Assembly: GCA_933228675.1 (NCBI GenBank)
Contig: OW121741.1
Coordinates: 35,655,952-35,719,951, forward strand
DNA length: 64,000 nucleotides
Reading direction: 5' to 3'
DNA from: Stomorhina lunata
Lineage: Eukaryota > Arthropoda > Insecta > Diptera > Rhiniidae
Below, in pieces: positions 9,760-21,361 of the stretch. Made by a program: the position numbers and the translations under genes. The notes beneath the pieces were generated by a model. The model ran no database searches, had not been told where the DNA came from, and was given only the letters and a program-made list of their open reading frames with translations. How positions within the stretch are numbered: the stretch's first letter is position 1; each line of letters starts with the position of its first letter.

Positions 9760-10596
9760 CCCATCCCACAATTCTGTAGATCAGACGATCGCGGGTCTTG
9801 ATCAAATCAGTCATTAGGTAGAATGGAAAGCAAAAGAAAGGCTTATAAGCAACATCTCATAGAGGTAAAACCAGAAGTGATAGAGATCTGAGATTTAAGG
9901 CTCATACAATGACCTTATATAATTAAAATACAAGCTTACTTTAATGACGACATGAAAGGCTTAAAAATTATTGGTTTTATGCAGAAAAATATTGAAAAAA
10001 ATATACTTAATTTACTTAGATATCATACTTAGATATCCTAACTATGTGGCCTAAAAAACAATACATTTAAAGCTCAGATAGCTAATGAAGCAGTCACAAA
10101 AGTATTTGGGATATTCACAAGGTATTTATTTAGTCATATTGTCATAAGCTCTAATTTAAAAAAAATGTCTTATTTTACAATTTTTTCTTTGTTTGAAAGT
10201 CTTAACAAAAATGACAATACTACTAAACAATAGACCTAGTGAATACCCCAATTGAATATTTTAAAAAATAATCAAAATTCGATTTGGGTGGTTTTGATTC
10301 CCGATTTCAACAGAAATGGGGAAAATTATAACCTTTTGCATTTTATTTTAAAATTGAAAAACTTACATTAATTACTTTCAAAAATTATTTACATTGATTG
10401 TTAACGTAAGTTTATCGTATCGAAATTTAAAGTCCCATGTTTAAATTTTCTTATGTAAAAATGTACGAGGTCGGTTTTAAAAGTAAACTAAAACTATATA
10501 ATAAATGATAAATTAAACAGAAAAATTAACATAGTCCCCCGCAATACAAATTGAACTAATTATCTAATATATATATCAGATTTATACCTTTTATAG
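9760..10596. other. AT-rich stretch, nothing recognised
   Basis: Short stop-broken frames only; no known repeat or gene seen. Confidence 0.4.
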
Positions 10597-10748
10597 AATG
10601 TTTGTTCCCGTACTCTAACAAAACTACCCAAAACAGTCCGAAGTTGTCAGAAACTACTCAAACAAAGAAAAATTTGTATTTAAAATTTTGTGCGGGAACA
10701 CTATTAAGTAAGTTTCGGTTGTTTCGTTAAAGTAAAGGAACAAACATT
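10597..10748. mobile_element. Candidate MITE with about 33-bp terminal inverted repeats
   Basis: AATGTTTGTTCCCGTACTC at the left and its inverse (GAGTA/AAGTA variant, ending GGAACAAACATT) at the right. The similarity extends inward through TAACAAAAC / GTTTCGTTA with a few mismatches. Target duplication not certain. Confidence 0.6.
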
Positions 10749-12789
10749 AATACTGTTAAAATTTTCCTTCTCACACAAACTTATAAGAACAAAATTGAAA
10801 TACATATAACCAATACCAATAACATACATACATATTTGCTTTGGTCAGCTTAAATGAATCCGGAGTCTCCAAGTGTATTTAGTCGAAAGTGTACAAAGTG
10901 ATTTTCGATGTATTCCCCAGGGAAGTGTCGATGCTAAAACTGTTTTGCTTCCAAAAACAGAATTCAGATGAACGTGAGTATATTTGACTACTGATGTGTA
11001 TGTAAAATAGTTATTCAATTCACAATTTGTCGTATTGGTTTCGTTGAATCTTACAATACTTAGTTTGTTTTTAAGGTTTCAGGCTAAAATTTTACCTAGA
11101 GATATAAAATCGGAAACTAAGCTATTAATATCCATAGTATTATATGTATAAATGTTAGTCTCTGTTCGGCTTAACATTTCTTAATAGAGATGTAAGGCGG
11201 GTCATAAACTCCCCTTTTGAATAAAATACAAGATTTTATTTTGCTTTTTAATTTTTTAACGTTTCGAAAAATATAATTTGTCGATTTTCATCGAAATATT
11301 CATTTGTTTGTGTGATGATTTCGATGTTGTGGTCAAATCTGTAAATTTGTATATGACAGCAATTCGTAGTTGTATATTCTGGCGGGAAATAACTGTTTTC
11401 CTGGCTATTCACCCAGAGAAATAAACTGTTTTGATTAGTCTGTGGTCTCGGTTGTGTTAAGCTGGATCCGAGTTTCGTTCGCGAAAAAGATGAAAAGTCG
11501 TCTAGATTGCGTTTGAACTCCAAAAATTGCAAAATTGTTTATCATATCCAATTGATAATTCAAAATTTAAGCCTCTGAGCCCTGTAAGATGCCTATGGTT
11601 CCATTAAGCTCAAATTTAGACAGGAGTTAACTAGCAGTTTCATACTGACATGTAAAGAACCTCCGGTTAGACCGGGTTTAAAGCTGGGATATAGCTCAGT
11701 CGCGTCCAGGCTCCTTTACATAGAATTTTAACGCTTGAATATATTTTCTATTTGTACACAGGAGTCTCAGGTGTAATCAGGTGTCTTAACAAAACGCATT
11801 TTTTGGGTGTCTTTTGTAGGAAACCAGAGTGTTGACAAGGCGAGAGAAATCTAAGCTAGCTTCGTTCCGAATGTTTTCTTTCAGGACCGTACTAGTTACT
11901 CTTAGCTTTTACCTAGACAAAATGTCTCTATTATTTCCGACTGTAACCTACCAGGAAGTTATCTCCTAACGTTGCTTGTACTGATTGGGAAACCAGTATC
12001 CTAGAAATTTATGGTTTTGCAGTTATTACTTCACGCTACGTATGAACCGATAACCTTATCGGTTATCACTTATAACGTTCAACATGCTACTCACTCTTCT
12101 TCTTGTTGAACACTTGACCCTCTTTTTGCGTTTTGTCTTCTTCTTGGCATCACTTGGCTTTCTTTTGCTTCCTAGTATTCCTTGGATTATTACCCGTTCT
12201 TCGGATTTGCTGAAACGAAAAGAAAGCTTTGTGATCCGTCTCTACTGGAATGTATGTAATCCATCGGCCGCTCCAGGCCTTTCCTGATTATAGAGGCTTT
12301 AATTGCTACCCGACATACACTACCTCACTGTCCTATCTGTTGCCTTTAAGGCCTTGACCATCTTTAACTCATACGCGAAGACCGCATAATCCTAAGACTG
12401 AAGTTCAACCCACAAAATTGACCATGTCTGAAATAACGTTGGTTCTGCGCTAAGTAGCAAATTTTAGTCTATATAGTCGCTCAATTCATTCGATTTAGTA
12501 TTCCAGTGTGTCCTTCCTGTCTGTATTTAAAAAAAATCCGACCCATTTAGCTTTTTATAGCTTTTTGATATGAAGGGATGTTTGTAGGGAGCTTTAGAAA
12601 GCAAGCTTAACCTTTTTCTCAAATATTCACTACATACCAAAAATATGTACGGGTCTGACTATAGATGCTTAGATCCAGAATACAACTATTGGTTGTAGTC
12701 TCCAAGTCTCACATATTGAGTTCCTGCAAAAGTTATTAGCTTAAGCTCCTTTTCAAACATTCCTTTATTTTCCTTATTTTTGACAACCG
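10749..12789. other. Unassigned region
   Basis: No gene or element recognised. The longest frame (11248..11532, minus) has no family features. A small perfect inverted repeat AACCGATAA-CC-TTATCGGTT sits at 12045..12064. Confidence 0.4.
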
Positions 12790-13210
12790 AAAGCTACTTA
12801 CTTAAGTGGCCTATATTGACAACTAGTTAAGGTCAAAGGTCGAGCAAAAGTCGAGAAATCCATGCGCTTCGATCTTTTGCGCATATTCTCCAATTGCGTA
12901 GGCCAGACTTTGAAATATTTTCCTCTACTTGGTCTTTCCATTGAAGTTTCGGACATCCTCTTTTAACATGAGAGTTGACCGTTTTTATTCTAAATTTAGC
13001 TTTTTCATAGAAATTGTCTTTTTATCGTTCTTATGGAGCAACTTGCAGCACATGTTAGCCAACTGCATTAGCAGGTGTAAACGTTTTTACCCGGGTGATA
13101 CCATGAGGAGGTCAGTGTTCACTGTTGAGATGATGGATAACCAAGATAAGTCCGGTCTTACCAAGTTTAGACCAATCAGAACCGTTGCTTGGATCCAACA
13201 TCCCCTACAT
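12790..13210 (-). repeat. LINE-end-derived repeat B, copy 2
   Basis: Same layout as copy 1: CTTACTTAAGTGGCCTAT through CTACTTGGTCTTTCCATTG to CAACATCCCCTACATC on the plus strand. The minus strand encodes a WKDQVEENISKSGLRNW-like tail. Confidence 0.7.
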
Positions 13211-13318
13211 CAGCCAACAACCGAAAAATGGTATTTAAAAATTCTCTACCTTATATTTGGGGTATAAGAGTAATTTTGTCTAATCGGAATTGGATTAGGG
13301 GTAATCAGTTGTTACTAT

Positions 13319-13860
13319 TGGAATGTAAATGGGATGCAGTTGTTGTCTGGGTTTCCGGCTAACAGATAATAACTGTATTCAATTCCTACACACACCTCCT
13401 CGTGGTACATCCTGGAAACCTGAGCAACCTAGTTGAAGATGCGGTAAACAACCCGAATGGGATTCTAGGTCAGGGCTAACGTGAGGGGGAGGTATCTTAG
13501 AGCCATTCCGACGTATTTGGTCTAAGGGTCTAAGATAATTGTACTTGGTAAAGTACGAAACTGTAGCGTCTGTTCAACATGTTAGTTGCGGCTGCAAGCA
13601 GGCGTCTGTCTCGCATCGAGCGGCTCGCTTTACAAACGTGGTTCTTGTCTTTGGACTCATCATCCATCGACTTAGCACTTGCGATGTTTTAAACATGGAA
13701 AGAAACAACATTATAGAACTACTCCAAGGGGTAATCAAGCGAAGAATCCCCCTGCTACGGCAGCTGGCACAAGGATTTTGGAGGTGCCTAATCTATGCAA
13801 GAACATCCTGATGAATGAAACCTTGACTCCACTGTGAGTCAAGGATAACAGAAGAAGAAG
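13319..13860 (+). mobile_element. Complete 542-bp LINE-derived non-autonomous retroelement
   Basis: Perfect 10-bp target duplication TTGTTACTAT at 13309..13318 and 13861..13870. The 3' end reads CTCCACTGTGAGTCAAGG, then ATAACA(GAA)n. This matches the last bases of the RT-bearing LINE at 62503..63601 (CTCCACTGGGAGTCAAGG, ATAATAGAAGAAGAAG). The 5' part (from TGGAATGTAAATGGG) matches copy 1 at 2138. It therefore looks like the two ends of a LINE joined with the ORF removed, or a SINE-like partner that uses the LINE 3' tail. Confidence 0.8.
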
Positions 13861-13870
13861 TTGTTACTAT

Positions 13871-15047
13871 CCTAAGAATATAGTTAATCTAGAGCAGAGT
13901 ACTTGATCTCTCTAATGGTAGGAAAAAAATTAAATGATATCTGTAGTACTACATCATCATATGTTGTCTTACAACATCAAACTCATACAACTGCTTGTGA
14001 ACTGACTGAACATTTTGTAAAAATGTTGTTAGTAATTTGGTACAACATTCACTTCATTGGCCTCATAAAACTGATGATTATGAATAGTGATGAAACTGGT
14101 AACGTCTGTTAGATGGCAGACATTGAACTAATTTTCATATTTTCTTAAACTTTCCGACACCCAGAAACTAAAGTTTCGTTTCCCATCTGACTTCTTCGAA
14201 CTCATGTTTATTCATGTAGGAAATTTGTTAATTTTTTCCGAGGTTTCTTTCTGTTGGTTTGCTAGATTAAAAACTTCAAATTGAAATATTGTATGCCAAA
14301 ACGACGTCATAGGAAAATTTTGAATTAGTTCGTAGAAAATCATTTTGAGTATTTGAATGACCTCGTAAAATGTTTCTAGGTACTATGTACTTATCTACGT
14401 ATTCAGTTCTACCGAGAAATGTAAACTTCAATTAACTTAATGTTTCTAGAATGTTAAGATTTTACTTTGGGTTTAAAAGTTTGTCGATACAATACATTTG
14501 GATGAAGGGATCTTGTGTACTTACCCCAAATTGTTGCAAGTACATAGATACTTACAGAGTAAAGGTATAAAGCCAAAATTTTGTAGCTGTATTACAACAA
14601 GTAGCAAAATGTGTTAGAAATTTTCAAAATTCTTTAAATCTAAACGTTTCCTTTGTATTGCATATGCCTTAGACAACATAACATTGCTGACATACTTTTG
14701 GTTTGGAAAATTTCCTCTTCCTTGGAAATTTTATGGGCAACTCATAAATGCCCACAAAACATCGCCATATGATAAGGAATTTGTCTTTAAGCTAATTTCT
14801 TTTAAATTAGAGCCATTGTCGTTATTCAAATAATTTTACCTACATACGTAGATAATATGTACGTAATTTACATATAATGTTTTATGTATAAATTACATAC
14901 ACATTTAACTTTTCGCATGTTAAACAAATACTCCAGAGGACTAAAAATAAATCTTGTGGAGATAATTTTAAAACTCTTTAAAGTTAGGAACAAATCTTAA
15001 AATATTGCGTAGTATTACACTTTTTAGTTATAGACATACATATACAA
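13871..15047. other. AT-rich spacer, nothing recognised
   Basis: No coding or repeat signal beyond low complexity. Confidence 0.4.
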
Positions 15048-16070
15048 GGCTCCGTTCTTTCTCCTACTCATTTCTTATTTTTCTAAATGACCTTCTATGT
15101 CAAACTTCCAATCCTATCTACTCTTTTGCAGATGATAGCTACATCTGTCATTCGAATTCGTTCAACTATAGGCCAAGCATGTTGGATATCAATTCCAAAA
15201 GGCAAACTATGAATGATACGCTAAATTCCGACCTTTCTATAATATCCAATTGGGGTCGTTCTGATAGGGTCGATTTTAACGCTCGAAAGACCCAATGTTG
15301 TGTGTTAATACACAAACGCGTTACGAACAATGTTGCATCATCTGTAAGTGTGGGTGGTATAGATATTGAGGAATCAGAAACTCTTGATGTTCTAGGCATG
15401 AAAATTCAGTGTGATGTCCGTTGGACTAATCACGTTTTTCAAGTGTCGAAAGAAGCAATCAAGTGTCTCGGTTTTCTAAAGCGATGTAAGACATACTTCA
15501 CTCTAACTGATCTCCTTAACATCTATACTACTTATATCCGACCAAAAATGGAATGCAACTCTCATGTATGGGCCGGTGCTTCAAAGTCTATTTTATAGCT
15601 TCTCGACCTTGTACAAGAGAGGGCGAAGGTGCTTATCGGTGACAGTAGGGTAGCCAACTCTATTGCCTCATTGGAGCATCGTCGTAATGTGGATTGCGTT
15701 TCACTGTTCCATCGCTACTATAATGGCATGTGCTCAAGCAAAATTAGGGATCCTGTTCCTGAAAGCCGTACATTTGTTCGTAGCACACGCAACTCAACAA
15801 AGGCTCATCTCTTTGTAGTCGATTTTTCAGTGGATTGCACGACGCACTATAGAGAAAACTCGTTTTTTAGCCACACAGCACGAATGTGGAATAAACTTCC
15901 TGCATTAGTCTTCCCCTCTAATTATGATATCCAAAGGTTTTAATCGAATATCCACAAACACTACACCCTCTATCCTCATATTCCCACAACCCTTTTCCTA
16001 ATTCCATCACAATGCATATGTATACGTAGGGGTCATCCCCTGAGTGTTGTTCCAACACAAAAAAAAAAAA
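15048..16070 (+). mobile_element. 5'-truncated CR1/Jockey-group LINE, RT C-terminal half with A-tail
   Basis: Starts inside RT at GSVLSPT (then one frameshift), followed by FLNDLLCQTSNPIYSFADDS (catalytic FADD), NARKTQCCVLIHKR, ESETLDVLGMKI, KCLGFLKRCKTYF, IYTTYIRPKMECNSHVWAG, an in-frame stop at 15596, DLVQERAKVLIGD, ASLEHRRNVDCVSLFHRYY and HTARMWNKLPA. A second in-frame stop at 15941 replaces a Lys codon, and the coding sense runs on to HPLSVVPT. A run of A follows at 16059. Only a few lesions, so relatively young. Confidence 0.85.
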
Positions 16071-16204
16071 GAAAATATATTAATACATAAAAATTTCGCA
16101 AAAATTTTTGTATAGATAGAAACATCTTCCCTAAATAGAAATTTTTTAAGTGCCGATATCCATCATAGAACCATTTATGAAAAGCGATCTATGATCCTTT
16201 CAAT

Positions 16205-16385
16205 TGGTTTTATCGGGAATAACGACCTCTGGCAGCGCGATGAATAGTTGCTCTTTGTCTAACTAGTCAGACCTCGATGAGCCTGATTCAAAGTTAGTCC
16301 TATCGGGAATAACAACTTCTGGTACCGCGCTAAAAAGAAGCTCTTTGACTAAGTAGTTAGACCGCTGTGAGTCTAACACGAAGAC
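16205..16385. repeat. Two diverged 90-bp tandem units
   Basis: TATCGGGAATAAC at 16211 and 16301, followed in both by CTCTGG/TTCTGG, GCTCTTTG and TAGACC-like text. It may be the 5' UTR of the LINE fragment that follows, which is a common place for such units. Confidence 0.6.
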
Positions 16386-16739
16386 ATGATTACTTGCTTA
16401 GCTCAGTGGCTTAGCGTAACCTACCCCTCTTTACGAAGAGATTTAAATAAAATAAAGACAATATGATGTCAATGGCTACGCAAAGCTAGATCTTATTACC
16501 AAGACTCAAAAATTATACTTATATACTATATTATAGCTATCATGTTAGTAACCTTGAGTTTGGTTGCGGTTTTATGGTAAGCAAAATATTGCGAAATCTC
16601 GTTTCAAGGTTCACCTCAGTAAACGAAAGGTTAGCGACAATTCGCGTTAAAGCTAACACTTTAATCTAAGCCAACAGAAGAGAAAGATATCGATGTAAAA
16701 GAAGCTTATCGGCTTAATAAAGTTTAGGATAGCTAGCCC

Positions 16740-17690
16740 AGTCATGGATGCACGTTTTATACGTGGAGCTAATATGGACCTTGTCGCAGCCAAGGTCAGA
16801 ATACTCTTGAGTGTGTCTCGAAACATACAGTCGGAAGCGCAAAGAAAGTTTAATGTCTCAAAGCTAAAATCTTAACAATTTGCAACCGATTTCTCGTATA
16901 GAGCAACTCAATTTCTTAGAGGAAATGCTTTCAGTTCCAATGATATTAACGAGCAGTGGCAACATATTGCCAACGCAATAAAAACTCCTGCGAAATCGGC
17001 ACTAGGGTTCCAAACCCCTCGCCCTTAAAACTCTTGGTATGCTGAGGAACGTCCAATAAAACAGCCGAAAAAATGCAGACTACATGGCAACTTTACAGAA
17101 TGTAGTTACACGAGGAACTTTGGAAAAGTACAGCGTAAAAAAGAGGTAACTGAATCGCGTTTTTTAATGAAATTGAGATGTATAAGAGCCGAAATGAGGT
17201 GCGACAATTTTACCAAATAGTAAAACATCAAACTGAAGCAATTGTGTTTTCTCATGTAAGAACAACCAAGGAATCCTGGTGACACATACTGAAAGCGTTC
17301 TGAAATTATGGAAGGAGAACATCTGCAAATTTCTGGCATCAAGCGAAAGTGACCACGACATGCCTGAACAAATCAGTGATGACGGCATTATATGTTCACC
17401 GCCCAACATAAGTGAGTTAAGAACAGCAATGTCTCCACTAAAAACTAACAAAGCTGCGGGTGCTGATGCTTTTTAAGGCCGGAGGTGATGAATTAATAAC
17501 TAATGCCCATGTTTCAACTCTTTAAATCCGTATGGTAGAAGAACGTATGCCTGACAATTGGAGCCTCAGTGTTTTTTGTCCAGTGTACAAAAAACGTAAT
17601 CAATCCGTATGCGCTAACTATAGAGGTATAAGTCTTCTTTCAATTGCTTGTAAGACTTTATCGAGCAAAGGCTAAAATCCAAAATTAACG
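16740..17690 (+). pseudogene. LINE fragment: endonuclease end, linker and start of RT
   Basis: In order: MDARFIRGANMDLVAAKVRI (the SDHYLVA-type endonuclease motif with its Ser-Asp-His deleted), RATQFLRGNAFSS, NVVTRG and KSRNEVRQFYQ-like linker, ESVLKLWKENICKFL, ISELRTAMSPLKTNKAAGAD, MPDNWSLSV, and PVYKKRNQSVCANYRGISLL (RT domain 1). Multiple frameshifts. It runs directly into another LINE fragment near 17700. Confidence 0.7.
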
Positions 17691-17734
17691 AAATAAAGTT
17701 TCATTTTTGTTTTTTCTTAACAAGGTACTACGTT

Positions 17735-19260
17735 GTCCTATTATTGGTATAACCGGAGCTCTAAGAAGTACTCCTCAAGCAGCCCTATACATCATGGTTG
17801 TTACTGTACCCTCTTGAAGTTTTCATAAAGGCTATGGCAACCAGAAGTCTAGTAAGGTTGCATAAGTCGGGTATACATAGAAATACACTAGAAACACTAG
17901 AATATTCTCCTTGGGTTTGGAATTAGGCTTACGACGGTCTAACTATTTAGTCCAGGAGCTATTTATTTTAGCATCAGAGGTCGTAATCCCTAATAGAACC
18001 CTACGGAAGGGCCATACATCTCTTTTTTTAAGCAATTTGTTCTTTACATATAGCTCTAAAATGGATCGCGGTACTGGTTGAGGTGTTTTCCTGATGGAAC
18101 AAAACATCAAGAAATCTTATAGACTTGGGCACGAGTGCAGTGTCTTTTAGCCAGAGATATTTGCCATATGGAAGGCCACAGTATCGTAACTAAAAACAGT
18201 GATCTAAAGATATATATCGATCGAGGCTGCCCTTAAGGCTCTAGAGCCAAAGTCAGAACACGCTTGAGTGTGTCTCGAAACATGCAGTCGGAAGCGTAAG
18301 GAAAGTTTGATGTCGCGAAGCTAAAATCTCAAAAAATTGCAACAGATTTCTCGCAAAGAGCAACTCAATTTCTCAAAGGAAATGCTTTCAGTTTCAGTCG
18401 GCCACAGCCGAAAAAAAAAATGCAGCTTACATGGCAGTTTTACAGAATGTAGTTACACGAGGAATGGTTGGAAAGGTACTGCGAAAAAAAGGGGGAAGAG
18501 ATTCGCGTTTTTGATAAAATTGAGAATCGCGATTTTAATGAAATTGGGATGTATAAGAGCCGAAATGAGGTGCTAAAATTTTGCCAAAAATTTTACCAGG
18601 CTGCCCTTAAGGCGCTGCGAGGACACAGTATCACCTCCAAACTTGTCAAAAAATGTAGATTGACGCTATTAGATCTATGAAACAGTTATATGATTAGATT
18701 CTGCTGGATTCCGGGTCATTGCGCCATCGATGGCATTGAAGTTGCTGACCAAGCCGCTAAACAAGGCTCGAGCCAGGACTTGAGTAAACAATTGAGGGAT
18801 ATAGCTTCCTATCTATGATTTCTATTTGTGTATCAAGTCTAGGATCAGTAAGGAAACCTCAAGGGCATAGGGTAACATATTTACCTGCAGAACTCCTAGG
18901 ACTTTATGGCCTAAAACGAACATTATCGAAACCAAAACTCTGCTAGGTCTGAGCAGGTCAAGTTTAGGACGGGACACTAGAGTTTAAGGTTTATTCTAGG
19001 CTAGAGTTTAAGGTATACTCTAGGCTTAACATCAAACTTTGATGACTGAAGTAAACTAAACGATACCGTAGACCACGTCCTTTTCCATTGCCATAATTGG
19101 AACAAAGTATGGGAATCCCTATATGAAGCTATTGGGACTGTTCTCACACCTGAAAATTTCGTGAGCCAGATGAGAACCTCAAAAAGATCGTGGAAAATTT
19201 GCCAAGACTATATTTTCTATCTAATGAACAGTAGATGTACTGAAAATTCGAACCCCTAAT
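17735..19260 (+). pseudogene. I-group-like LINE, RNase H domain and C-terminus
   Basis: ITGALRSTPQAAL, KMDRGTG-GVFLMEQNIKKS (RNase H strand 1), ECSVF-PEIFAIWKA (catalytic Glu region), IEAALKAL (from DSQAALKAL), then after an insertion CWIPGHCAIDGIEVADQAAK and, further on, DTVDHVLFHCHNWNKVWESL with SWKICQDYIFYLMNS, ending at a stop near 19258. The first Asp of RNase H is lost and stops are frequent. A 356-bp fragment of another LINE is inserted at 18243. Confidence 0.7.
18243..18598 (+). mobile_element. LINE fragment nested in the RNase H domain
   Basis: Flanked by an 18-bp duplication of the host LINE (GGCTGCCCTTAAGGC with CT) at 18225..18242 and 18599..18616, one mismatch. The insert matches 16770..16940 and 17040..17210 of the neighbouring LINE fragment, with about 150 bp between them missing. 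It ends inside the linker (SRNEVLKFCQKFYQ), not at a LINE 3' end. Confidence 0.8.
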
Positions 19261-19580
19261 CTATCTTGAGTAGGGGCTGAACATAGAAGCTGACAAAACG
19301 TCAATAAAACGAAAGTAGTCCCGGGGTGGATAAGGGAAGTTTCGTGTGGCCACTAGAAGGGTAAGTTTTATGTGAAATATGTTAATTTTTATAATCTTCT
19401 GCAATGATTTTCTTTATTTGGGATGCTTTCAATCCCTGTCTGCTAATTGTGTGTTCATTTATTTTGACGCTGCCTTGTTTTTTTTACCAGGTAGATATTA
19501 TTTTAACATTTTAACATGATTTCAACATCGTCGCTGTTTCATTTTGTTTTCAATTTCACGAGGAAATTTAACATCATAAT

Positions 19581-20091
19581 TAGTGATGGAACAAGGGTAA
19601 ATACCCAAATGGTAAATTGGGTATTAAAGCACTTGGGTATTTACCCAAAATGTGGGTATAAATCAAAATAAAAAAAAAAAAAATTAAAAGAAGAAGCTGT
19701 GGGTGCTAAGAGGACGTTCAGAAGCAGCTGAAGTACAGGGAGCTGTTAAAATTCGAACTTCTAATTTTCTTAGTTGCGTCCTTCCACAAATTTCTTTCCA
19801 CTAATTTACTGGAGAAATTTTATCCAAACGAAAGTTTTGGCCCAAAAATCATTTCTGGCCTTGTTATTGACAAAATATGCCATTACATTTATGTTTAGCG
19901 CCTGTGACATTGTGTAAATGAATTCCAATGCAGGAGGTACCTCAGATAAATTCAAAAATGTTCAAAATTCTTTTGCTCTACGTAACAACGAGTATTTGTT
20001 ATTCAAATGAGTATTTACCCGAAATTAGATAAATACCCGGGTATGAAAGTGGGTGTAAATAGGTAAATACCCAGGTCTAAACCCATCTCTA
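19581..20091. mobile_element. hAT-type MITE (GGGTATTTACCC family), copy 1
   Basis: Ends TAGTGATGG and CCATCTCTA, with a perfect 8-bp duplication ATCATAAT at 19573..19580 and 20092..20099. The subterminal regions are packed with GGGTAAATACCC-type palindromic motifs. The second copy is at 58261..58725 in the opposite orientation. No transposase inside. Confidence 0.85.
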
Positions 20092-20102
20092 ATCATAATC
20101 AT

Positions 20103-20950
20103 TTACGCACGTTCATAGAACAATATATAGGCACTTGATGAGACAAGATGATGTTCCGACAATGAATCACTCATAAGATTATCATTGAATTCATGCCATT
20201 TCTTTGAGACAGGATGTTTCCAAATACATAGCTACATAATGGCCACCAGCAGTTGAGCTCATATGATTTGAGACACTATATAAAGAATAGCAAATATTTG
20301 GTTTAGCATTGGAAGCATAAGGACCCATATTCAATTCACGTTCACTCGTGGGAAATTCGACAATATTCGAGAGTTTACTCCTCAATATCTCAGAAAAACG
20401 TTTTAAATGTATAACAAGATACTTTTGAAATCGTTGAATTTTAAAGCATTTCGTACATTTCCGCCGTGTTCGATATGTTGAACATGTGGGCATTTCGTCG
20501 CCTTCCAAAACCCTCTAGCGTAAAAATAAATCCAAGCAGGCGCCAAGCTTACAACTTGAAGCTGAAGGCAGGGGAACGCTTAAATCCCAAAAGGGATCAA
20601 AAGTAACGCTAGTACTGCAGCACGTGGTACATCTTAATGTACTCTTAAGTTGATCTACAAAGGTTCCAAGTAAGTTCGGCCTTTTTATTGTCACTTAAAT
20701 TATCATATATTTTTAAATGTTCACCCTTCGTACCAGTATTTAGGGCACCATGCAACGAATCCAAAAAGAATCGTAAAAATTCTTGAGCGTCTTGTTGATT
20801 GTAGTTACTGTACATGCGATGTTTTGGCAGAAAAGGCTCGTTTTAATTCTATAGGCGTTACGGTATTTACATTACTTTTCCACATTTCCTTAATTAATTT
20901 GGAAAATTCATATAAAATTTGTTTATGGCATTCCGAACTTCTGCAGACTA
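20103..20950 (-). pseudogene. Usp2: Usp2-like ubiquitin protease pseudogene (catalytic domain, C-terminal part)
   Basis: Minus strand reads ILYEFSKLIKEMWKSNVNTV, TPIELKRAFSAKTSH, frameshift, YNQQDAQEFLRFFLDSLHGA, LSDNKKAELTW, a gap of roughly 15 residues, QLKSTLRCTTCCSTSVTFDP, FWDLSVPLP, a stop after CLDLFLR, RVLEGDEMPTCSTYRTRRKC, KYLVIHLKRFSEILRSKLSN, and the His box STAGGHYVA, then after a 1-bp shift SKKWHEFNDN and AYILFYERA with a stop at 20103. This is the USP2/USP21-type cysteine-protease fold. The Cys box lies beyond the preserved 5' end. One zinc-ligand Cys is Tyr. No introns are visible across about 280 residues, which suggests a processed copy; I cannot confirm the intron pattern of the parent gene. 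Confidence 0.8.
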
Positions 20951-21359
20951 TGTCTAGATGAGGACTAGTCCGAATCGATGGAACTCATTCTCTGTCACTT
21001 TACAGTGCTCCAAAATCAGAGGTTCAGACATCTAGGCAATAGATTTCATGATGAACTTCAGCAGTGAAATTAAGTGATCTTATAGGTTTTATAACTGGAC
21101 TCAGGTGACTTAGATAAATAAGTCAGTCGTAACTGCTCTATTTTTGTTCCTACTCTTTGGATTCTATCTTTTTCTAGGCTCTTAGTCTGCTTTTGGTTTT
21201 CTCTCCTATTTATTTGTGAAGGATCATAATGGACCCATGGGTTGCCGAGTGAAGTTGTCGTTTTGACATCGCCTTTCTCACCATACCTAACCTACATTAA
21301 AACAAACACAATTCAAATACATAAATGACTTTTTGTTGACTTCATATTTGTTTAACTTA
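20951..21359. other. Spacer, nothing recognised
   Basis: No gene, repeat or RNA seen. Confidence 0.4.
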
Positions 21360-21361
21360 TA

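Noticed and set aside
11248..11532. 94-residue frame as a gene
   Set aside because: No family motif, low-complexity flanks and no splice or promoter context.
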